Shown piece after piece: positions 6,355 through 12,500 of a DNA stretch of 12,500 nt. The translations under genes and the position numbers were made by a program. The DNA comes from Acropora yongei (taxonomy: Eukaryota; Cnidaria; Anthozoa; Scleractinia; Acroporidae), in contig BLFN01000588.1 of NCBI GenBank assembly GCA_014634225.1, positions 10,001-22,500 on the forward strand, read 5' to 3'. Under the pieces are notes generated by a model. It was not told where the DNA came from. It made no database searches and was given only the letters and a program-made list of their open reading frames with translations. The first letter of the stretch is position 1. Every line of letters starts with the position of its first letter.

Positions 6355-6884
6355 AAAGCATTTTTCAGTTGTTCCTTTACCCATTGTCAAGAAGCCATGT
6401 GATCTTAACCATTCAAAAATGTCTTGCTTGAATAGGAGCTTCCCGTCAGACTGAGATCAGAGAACAGGCCATTAGAGCAAGGGAGCTGAAACAGAACAAG
6501 GGCTTGCGAGGTATACAAGGAGATGATTCAAATCTTAAAGCTTATAAAAGTAGTGGTATGCACATCTTGATCATTTTAAACCAAGAAGGGAAAAGTTAAA
6601 GTTAAGACATTGAAGGACTGCAATTCGCTCATGCAATGTCTAATGATTATATATGAAGTTTTTTTGTTGGTTTTGTTTTTTACTGAAAACGTTGTAAGTG
6701 AAAGATAATTTATTCAGAGAGAAAAGATGCTTCATGAACAGGTCAAATTTCATCATGTACTGTCAATGTTCTGCATATTGACTCTCCCTAAAGAGGAGGA
6801 GGCTTGATTAAGGAAGGTAGTTCTGTATGTTGGCGAGATCATTGCAGTGAAACGAGTAACTGTTGGAGTTACCCATAGAAGTCT
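6355..6884 (+). repeat. Repeat X, copy C
   Basis: It starts AAAGCATTTTTCAG directly after the LTR end and finishes ATAGAAGTCT before pol copy 2. It shares GCTTGCGAG and CAAGGAGATG with copy D, so C and D are closer to each other than to B. It has a 2-bp expansion (TTATATATGAAG) and one change in the inverted-repeat 13-mer (TTGGCGAGATCAT). Confidence 0.85.
6436..6510 (+). CDS. Putative exon 0, copy C (75 nt)
   Basis: Splice signals and phase-1 frame are as in copy B, except that the penultimate codon is CGA instead of GGA (Gly to Arg). It is an orphan: retrotransposon sequence follows instead of exons 1 and 2. Confidence 0.35.
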
Positions 6885-8022
6885 TTGTACGCCTCAAGGA
6901 ACATGGCCTGTCAAGCTTAAACCAACCAAGTGCTGCTTCCTTAGGGAGAGAGTAACCTATGTTGGACACCAGCTGTCAGCTAACGGGGTATCTCCGGACC
7001 CTGATAAAGTAGCAGCAGTTGCAGAGTGGAAAGTGCCAGCCAGTGTGAAAGAGCTACGATCATTCCTTGGATTTGCCGGATACTATAGACGTTACATTAG
7101 TGGGTTAGCTCAGATAGCAGGACCACTGCACGAGCTGGTCCATTCTTGTCTGCATGAGTTAAAGGTAGGTAAGCATCTCACTATTCCATTCACAAACAGG
7201 TGGAATGAGGCATGTCAGACGGCATTTGAAGTATTAAGAGAGAAGCTAACCACATCTAACAAATACCGTGTTATTGCCTATGCCAGCCGGAGACTCAGAC
7301 CTACTGAACGTAACATGGATAACTATAGCTCGATGAAACTAGAATTCCTGGCATTGAAGTGGGCAGTGGCCGAAAAATTTCGTAGTTACCTACTGGGAGC
7401 AGAATTTGAAGTTCTGACTGATAACAATCCTTTGAGTCATTTGGAAACAGCAAAGCTTGGTGCAGTAGAGCAGCGTTGGGCATCCCAGCTTGCCCTGTTC
7501 AATTTCAAGATTACATACAAGCGCGGGAAAAACAAACAAAATGTCGACGCATTATCACGTATGCCTTCCAAACCACAGACCGTGACAGAAATGCCAAAGG
7601 CAGCTGTAATCAGCACAAGTTCTGTGACAACTACACTGGTAACTCTGACCATGTCAACTCAAGTACCTCCAGAAATTGCCACAGCCAGTCAAGATGGAAA
7701 CTGTTTGGTCCAGCTCGAACGTCAAGCAGTATCATTCATACCTGAGGATGAAATTGAGAGGAATCCCCCACAAGCAGGAAAGAAGCCCTCGGAGCAGATC
7801 CCAAGTACCCCCAAGGTTTCCACAACCTCGTCATTTCCTCAGTACTCAAGAGACGATTTGGCTCATATGCAGTTTGAAGATCCATCAGTTAAAGAATTTC
7901 TGAAGTACTGGACAGCAAATAAGAAACCAAACATCAGAGAAAGAAGTAAGCTGCCCAAAGAAACCTTCACCCTGCTTAAACAGTGGGATCGTATACAGAA
8001 GGAGGATGGATTGTTGTGGTGA
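6885..8022 (+). pseudogene. pol: Ty3/gypsy pol fragment, copy 2: RT 3' end, RNase H and linker
   Basis: It matches copy 1 almost base for base; I found two differences, both replacements (Asn to His in HELV-SC, and Pro to Arg in the YKxGKNKQ stretch). It shares the loss of the RT active site, the RNase H in-frame deletion (near 7252-7265) and the terminal TGA (8020-8022). These defects therefore predate the duplication. The frame upstream of 6885 is repeat X sequence. Confidence 0.9.
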
Positions 8023-9554
8023 GTGATCCAGGATCAGTCCCTTGGTGAAGTTAAACAGCTCGTACTCCCGTACTTCTTGAAAGAGAAAGTCCTGAGAAGT
8101 CTCCATGATGATCTCGGATATCAAGGTATCAAGAGGACCTTACAGCTCATAAGGACCCGATTTTACTGGCCAAGAATACATGCTGATGTCGAAAAGTGGA
8201 TCAAATGTTGCAAACGTTGTACCCTAGCTAAGATGCCACAGCCTCGCATTCGCACCCCAATGGGAAGTCTCCTAGCAGCCCAGCCATTAGAAGTGCTAGC
8301 AGTTGACTTTACTGTTCTTGAACCTGCTACTGATGGGCGCGAAAATGTGCTAGTAATGACGGATGTTTTCACCAAGTTTACTCATGCAGTGCTTACCAGA
8401 GATCAGAAAGCACGGACGACAGCAAAAGTGCTGGTTAGAGAATGGTTTCTTCGATACGGAGTGCCCAAGAGAATTCACTCTGACCAGGGAAGGAACTTCG
8501 AGAGCGAGCTGATATAGGAATTATGTCGTCTCTATGGCATAAAAAAGTCGAGGACCACACCTTACCATCCAGAAGGAAATGCCCGGTGCGAGAGATTTAA
8601 CTGCTCAATGCACGATCTTCTGAGGACGCTTCCCAGTGAAAAGAAGAAAAAGTGGCCAGAACGCCTTCCAGAGCTCCTGTATGCTTATAATGCTACCCCG
8701 CATTCATCAACAGGTTACACACCATACTATCTTCTGTTTAGCAGAGAGCCGAAGCTTCCTGTAGACATACTTCTGAGAGAAGAACAACCAAGCGAGGACC
8801 CACCAAACAGTGCCCATGAATGGCTAGCGACACATAAGTCTCGCCTAAGAGATGCTTACCAAAAAGCAGGGGAGCGTCTCCAGCAGGCAGCCCAAAACAG
8901 GAAAGCCCTGCACGATAAGAAGTTAAAGGGATCTGAGCCGCTCAAGCTTGGCCAGCTTATTTACCTGAGAAACCGAGTACAAGGACGCAACAAGATCCAG
9001 GATGCCTGGTCCAGTACCCCCTACAGAGTGGTTGAGTTACCTGATGAGAACGGTGCAGTTTATGCTGTTGAACGAGCTGATGGTACTGGTGACTTGAGGC
9101 GAGTCCACCAAACAGCCATGCAGATTTGCCCCAGTGAACCTCACATTTGCCAGCTGGCGAGACCATCTGGCAAGAGAACAATGCAGAACGGCAGAGAAAC
9201 AGACAAGTTCGAGAGAGAGATAGAGTCAGACACAGAAGATATTATCATTCCAGTTCCTAAAAGAGGAGAAACAAGAACTGACTCAGTTCCTGTCCCAGAT
9301 ACACACCGACAGAAGTTCCTGAGGACCTTGAAGCTGGCGGCGATGGGCCAGCAGGACCAGAAATCGCGGACGAAGCAGAACCAGAAATTGCAGATGAAGC
9401 AGAACAACCTCTGCGCAGATCTGGTCGGACAACTGCCGGAAAACATGGAAACCTGCACAAGGAGCCACGTTCAACCATGCAAATTAACTCCTTAGTAGCT
9501 TTTCATTTAGTTAATTTGATTTTGCAAGCACTTAGAACACATAAGCAGTACTAG
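8023..9554 (+). pseudogene. pol: Ty3/gypsy integrase and C-terminal tail, copy 2 (disrupted)
   Basis: It has the same domain order as copy 1, with the D,D-35-E residues at 8305-8307, 8482-8484 and 8590-8592 and the same Tyr in the zinc-binding motif. Its private lesions differ: a TAG at 8515-8517, between the second Asp and the Glu, and a 2-nt gain near 9301 that shifts the tail out of frame, so the open frame ends early at 9495. On the other hand it keeps the 52 bp (9039-9090) missing from copy 1 and has no stop where copy 1 has its TGA at 4956. Cys replaces Arg in the FNxSM stretch. The homologous tail ends at 9554. Confidence 0.9.
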
Positions 9555-9619
9555 TTCTAAGTTTAAGTTTATTAGTTCTAAGTTTAGGTCACAAGAATTT
9601 GTCGAGGACGACACCCTCT

Positions 9620-9630
9620 AAGCAGGGGAG
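9620..9630 (+). promoter_or_regulatory. Polypurine tract of the retrotransposon, block 2
   Basis: AAGCAGGGGAG sits 2 bp before the second LTR, identical to block 1. Confidence 0.7.
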
Positions 9631-9632
9631 TG

Positions 9633-10195
9633 TGTGACCAGGTTGACAGTTCATTAGTAGACATTTTTATTTTATTTTACTCTTTTTTATTTTCCTTCAC
9701 AAATATGCTGGAATGGAAACAAACGCAGTTGTATAGTAATCTTTGTGCCACACGCACAAACCACAGCTATGTCATTTGGGTCCATTTCTGGGCATAATTG
9801 CTAAGGTGTAGGAAGCTTACTTCCTTTCTAATAAGCAGGAATTCATAGGTGAATAAAGTTTCCTTGTTTAATAACTGTCTTAGGACATGTAGGAATCTAG
9901 GCTTGGCAATTTGTGGTTGATGACTGCATGCTTATGCCTTTAGTAATCAAATGTAACCCAATCTCTAAACATGTAGGAATATTAGTAGTTTCAAGCTAGA
10001 ATTAGTTCAGTATTGCATTCTAACCTTAGCAGACTACACAGCTCTGAAGCCTAGCAATACTCTAGTTTGGCCAAGCAAGCTTCTCTTCAGTGTCTTGTTG
10101 CTTTCACCCTTTTTCTTACTTTGCTTAATAAATTTGCTTGTGAATTTGCAATTTGTCTGTTGTTCATATAACAACACGAACCTAACTTGGTCACA
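9633..10195 (+). repeat. 3' LTR, block 2 (563 bp)
   Basis: TGTGACC...GGTCACA, the same length as the LTR at 5792 and identical to it as far as I could compare by eye. Its AATAAA motifs are at 9852-9857 and 10127-10132. It is followed directly by repeat X copy D, not by a target-site duplication of its own left flank. Confidence 0.85.
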
Positions 10196-10723
10196 AAAGC
10201 ATTTTTCAGTTGTTCCTTTACCCATTGTCAAGAAGCCATGTGATCTTAACCATTCAAAAATGTCTTGCTTGAATAGGAGCTTCCCGTCAGACTGAGATCA
10301 GAGAACAGGCCATTAGAGCAAGGGAGCTGAAACAGAACAAGGGCTTGCGAGGTATACAAGGAGATGATTCAAATCTTAAAGCTTATAAAAGTAGTGGTAT
10401 GCACATCTTGATCATTTTAAACCAAGAAGGGAAAAGTTAAAGTTAAGACATTGAAGGACTGCAATTCGCTCATCCAATGTCTAATGATTATATGAAGTTT
10501 TTTTGTTGGTTTTGTTTTTTACTGAAAACGTTGTAAGTGAAAGATAATTTATTCAGAGAGAAAAGATGCTTCATTAACAGGTCAAATTTCATCATGTACT
10601 GTCAATGTTCTGCATATTGACTCTCCCTAAGGAGGAGGAGGCTTGATTAAGGAAGGTAGTTCTGTATGTTGGAGAGATCATTGCAGTGAAACGAGTAACT
10701 GTTGGAGTTACCCATAGAAGTCT
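10196..10723 (+). repeat. Repeat X, copy D (start of host unit D)
   Basis: It closely matches copy C and ends ATAGAAGTCT, but here it runs on into AAAAAAGATCCAGG (Y), like copy A. This makes D the second uninterrupted X-Y unit and shows that the pol junction in B and C lies exactly at the X/Y boundary. Confidence 0.85.
10277..10351 (+). CDS. Putative exon 0, copy D (75 nt)
   Basis: It is the same as copy C, including the CGA codon before the final G. Unlike C, it lies upstream of exons 1, 2 and the terminal exon and could splice to them. Confidence 0.4.
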
Positions 10724-11926
10724 AAAAAAGATCCAGGCCCAAGTGAGACTTGAACCAATGACCTGTGAGATTGTGCTGCACACTGCTCTTTCATCAGAGC
10801 AATTCAACATCTGGGAGCTGGGCAAAAGCAAACTCAGTTTTATACCCCATACTGAGCTAGTGAAGACAAAATGCATAAGTACATGTAGTGTCATGACGAA
10901 TTTGAGAGTTTAAGATAAGTAATAATATGATCTCTCCAATGTCTCCATGTCAGATGTATGTTTGTGAGATCATTTAATAAAGATGTATCCATCATCAAGG
11001 AAGTTATTCTTGGAGAAAAATGAAATTTTTCATTTTACAAAGACAGGAGATCTCTCTTAGGTTTGTCAAACGTGATGCAAGGCTGAGAATATTGACTTTT
11101 TATAAAGAAATTCTTTTTTACGTAACATATACAAGCATTTTCTGTAGTGATTAACAACTAGCTGTAATTATGTGATGTTCTGCTGAATATCCCTTTTTAT
11201 TTATGGGTTAACATCCTTGGTTTGACATTGTCCTTATAGGCCTATCTGCAATTGCATATGGTCCATCCAAAACGAAAATCGGAATATTTGAAAAAAATGA
11301 GATTGAGCAGCCAGCAGGTAAAGTCCATGAAACGCAGCCGTGAAATTAGTTGTTGGGGAAATGATAATGATAATAATATTTCAAAAGAATTTTTTCTATT
11401 GTATTGAATGGCTTAATTTGTCTCTTTTGTACAGCTTGCATGGTAAAACAACTTTGAAGAATATTGACTTTTTATAAAGAAATGCTCTGTTTTCAGTAAC
11501 ATACAAGCATTTTCTGTAGTGATTAACAACTGTAATCATGTGATGTAAGTACACAATATCCCTTTTTCCTTAATATATGGGTTAACATCTTTTGTTTGAC
11601 ATTGTGCGTAGGCCTTTTCCTTATGTCTGGTTCGAAAAGGAAAAGAGGATTAATTGAGGAGAATGTGAGTGAGCGGCTGGCAGGTAAAGTCCATGAAATG
11701 CAGTCATGAAATTAGTTGTTAGGAAAATGTTAATGAGTGTATTGAATGGAGTTGTGTTCTTAGGAAAAACTCTTAAAGCCAGTGAAATTAAGAAATCATT
11801 GATTATAATGATGTCTATTTTGTATGTCCAGTAGTCAGAAGATGCGATCTTGTGCAGTAAAAATAATAATTATTTTATTTTATTGCTTGTACGTTTTATT
11901 TCTCTCATACAGAACATGCAGGATGA
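10277..11926 (+). CDS. Putative 3' end of the same unrecognised spliced gene, unit D
   Basis: Proposed exons are 10277-10351, 11240-11317, 11612-11683 and 11913-11926. Acceptors (GAATAG, CCTTATAG, GTGCGTAG, CTCATACAG) and donors (GAG/GTATAC, CAG/GTAAAG twice) match unit A, and all junctions are again phase 1. Predicted pieces include TEIREQAIRARELKQNKGLR, GPSKTKIGIFEKNEIEQPA, SGSKRKRGLIEENVSERLA and EHAG with TGA at 11924-11926; AATAAA follows at 12012. Introns differ from unit A by several indels (for example 294 against 283 bp between exons 1 and 2), while exons 1, 2 and the last keep length. That is what coding constraint predicts, though the duplication may simply be recent. Confidence 0.4.
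10669..10939. mobile_element. Candidate short inverted-repeat element, copy D
   Basis: TTGGAGAGATCAT at 10669-10681 and its exact reverse complement at 10927-10939 enclose 271 bp. The right flank differs from unit A (GTCTCCATGTCAGATG, an 8-nt gain), so no target-site duplication can be read. The tRNA-like core is at 10730-10810. Confidence 0.35.
10730..10810 (-). other. tRNA-derived (SINE-like) sequence, copy D
   Basis: The B-box-like GGTTCAAGTCT on the minus strand corresponds to 10746-10756 on the plus strand, and the GCTC/GAGC D-arm-like stem is kept. There is one substitution in the downstream part relative to unit A (AAGTGAG against AAATGAG). It is no longer a tRNA. Confidence 0.5.
11240..11317 (+). 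CDS. Putative exon 1, unit D (78 nt)
   Basis: Reads LSAIAYGPSKTKIGIFEKNE and ends IEQPA in phase 1. Three base changes against unit A (Thr to Ile, a silent AAG/AAA, Glu to Gln), with length and both splice sites unchanged. Confidence 0.45.
11612..11683 (+). CDS. Putative exon 2, unit D (72 nt)
   Basis: Reads MSGSKRKRGLIEENVSERLA in phase 1; one other frame has a TGA after ATTAAT and the remaining one a TGA after GAGAATG. The KRKR run is retained. One replacement and one silent change against unit A. Confidence 0.45.
11913..11926 (+). CDS. Putative terminal coding exon, unit D
   Basis: TTTCTCTCATACAG is followed by AACATGCAGGATGA: E (with the carried G), H, A, G, stop. Upstream, an AT-rich expansion (ATAATAATTATTTTATTTTATTG) differs from unit A, yet the acceptor and coding bases are retained. 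Confidence 0.35.
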
Positions 11927-12011
11927 TTGATAATACTTATGGTGATTTGTTGAAAGTTCCTCATCTGCATTAGTTAGGGCAAAAGAGGAAAATTGTGACA
12001 TTAACCTAAGA

Positions 12012-12017
12012 AATAAA
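12012..12017 (+). promoter_or_regulatory. Possible polyadenylation signal AATAAA, unit D
   Basis: It lies about 85 bp after the proposed stop, in the same context as in unit A (TAAGAAATAAAATC). Confidence 0.3.
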
Positions 12018-12052
12018 ATCGAAGTACATTCAAGGCTTTTATACAGAAACAT

Positions 12053-12071
12053 GAATAAGAATAAGAATAAG
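12053..12071 (+). repeat. (GAATAA)3 microsatellite
   Basis: Three tandem GAATAA units followed by GAACTTC, absent from the matching position of unit A (ACATGAGTCCTC). It marks the point where unit D diverges from unit A. Confidence 0.7.
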
Positions 12072-12100
12072 AACTTCATAGGTACAGTATACTGGGGCCA

Positions 12101-12315
12101 GGATGTTTTAAATGTTTGGAGCTCCCTAAGGTGGTAGTATGCAGATCTAAAATGAAGATGGGAAAGGTAGAGTTAAGACATTGGATGGCTGACTTATAGT
12201 TCTTAATTCATTATTCATTGATTGTTCTCATGGGATACTTGTTTATTATTTTTACTAAAAACGTTGTATGTCACGAAAGAAACTTTATTTAGGGAAAAGC
12301 AATGGTACATGAAGA
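12101..12315 (+). repeat. Diverged fifth copy of the second part of repeat X
   Basis: Landmarks in the same order as in X include GGATG...AAA, GTAGTATGCAGATC (X: GTGGTATGCACATC), GAGTTAAGACATTG (X: AAGTTAAGACATTG), TTTTACTAAAAACGTTGTA (X: TTTTACTGAAAACGTTGTA), TTTATTTAGGGAAAAG (X: TTTATTCAGAGAGAAAAG) and ATGAAGAG (X: ATGAACAG). No exon 0 precedes it. Divergence is much greater than among X copies A-D. Confidence 0.65.
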
Positions 12316-12500
12316 GCTGCTATATGCTGTTTTGAGGAGAACTGAAAATGTGGCGATGTATACAATGGCATGTGAAAAAAATAAATTAGAAGTCAAATTT
12401 GAGTCAATGGTGTGTAATGTTTCTACACCCACATGTGGTGTATTGCAGTGATTGTAACGTTGTGGAATGGGACGCATTTTGTAAGAAATTTGATTTGTGG

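Larger units (their letters stand above)
6355..10195 (+). mobile_element. Tandem block 2: repeat X + truncated Ty3/gypsy element + 3' LTR
   Basis: This is the second head-to-tail copy of the composite block. Junctions (GAAGTCT/TTGTACG at 6884/6885 and GGTCACA/AAAGCA at 10195/10196) are identical to those of block 1, so the two arose by duplication of an already rearranged unit, not by two insertions. Most of the block differs from block 1 at very few positions; 8393-9423 is the exception. Confidence 0.85.
11090..11760 (+). repeat. Internal tandem duplication of an exon-intron unit, unit D
   Basis: Same pair of sub-units as at 1259-1915, with the same landmarks (GAATATTGACTTTTTATAAAG, TACAAGCATTTTCTGTAGTGA, GGGTTAACATC, CAGGTAAAGTCCATGAAA). 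Each holds one exon. Presence in both outer units shows that this small duplication came before the large one. Confidence 0.75.
10724..12500 (+). repeat. Sequence Y, unit D (matches 899-2562)
   Basis: Apart from the putative exons, this is AT-rich non-coding sequence colinear with Y of unit A up to about 12050, with many small indels. From there to about 12325 it carries sequence that unit A lacks, and it re-aligns from TGCTGTTTTGAGGAGAACT to the window end. The duplication is therefore older or more rearranged than the X-pol-LTR blocks. Confidence 0.8.

Noticed and set aside
6193..6454. Opposed small frames in the LTR (minus 6193-6390, plus 6254-6454), repeated at 10034-10295
   Set aside because: They cross the LTR/X border, so each would be a chimera of two unrelated sequences. 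Their repetition is only due to the block duplication.

Overview
The window looks like non-coding and repeat-rich nuclear DNA of an animal. The evidence is AT-rich intergenic and intronic sequence, GT-AG bounded mini-exons, AATAAA signals, a decayed tRNA-derived repeat, and fragments of a Ty3/gypsy (Metaviridae-type) LTR retrotransposon. A cnidarian (coral or anemone) would fit, but that is an impression from the style of the repeats and not something the sequence proves. There are no bacterial-style genes; the long open frames all belong to the retrotransposon.

Layout. 1-370: unique sequence with a degenerate TCGRCCGA/ATATGTCG-rich repeat. 371-2569: one 'host unit', here called X (371-898) plus Y (899-2562). 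2570-6354: X again, joined to a 5'-truncated gypsy pol and a 3' LTR. 6355-10195: the same X-pol-LTR block a second time. 10196-12500: X followed by Y once more. The order is therefore X-Y / X-pol-LTR / X-pol-LTR / X-Y. X and Y are contiguous in the two outer units, which show the uninterrupted X/Y junction (GAAGTCT followed by AAAAAAG). In the two inner blocks the retroelement starts exactly after GAAGTCT.

Inside the X-Y unit there is a consistent model for the 3' end of an unrecognised gene: four small exons, all joined in phase 1, ending at a TGA and followed about 85 bp later by AATAAA. The exons are 75-78, 78 and 72 nt and a terminal 14 nt. The second and third are tandem duplicates of each other together with their introns. 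The model holds independently in both outer units, while the introns differ by indels. The inner blocks carry only the first exon.

Both pol copies are dead. They lack gag, protease and most of the reverse transcriptase, share an in-frame deletion that removes the first RNase H catalytic Asp and share one TGA. Each also has its own later lesions. They are almost identical except for an island of about 1 kb with roughly 40 substitutions and two indels, which points to gene conversion from, or mosaic origin with, another family member.
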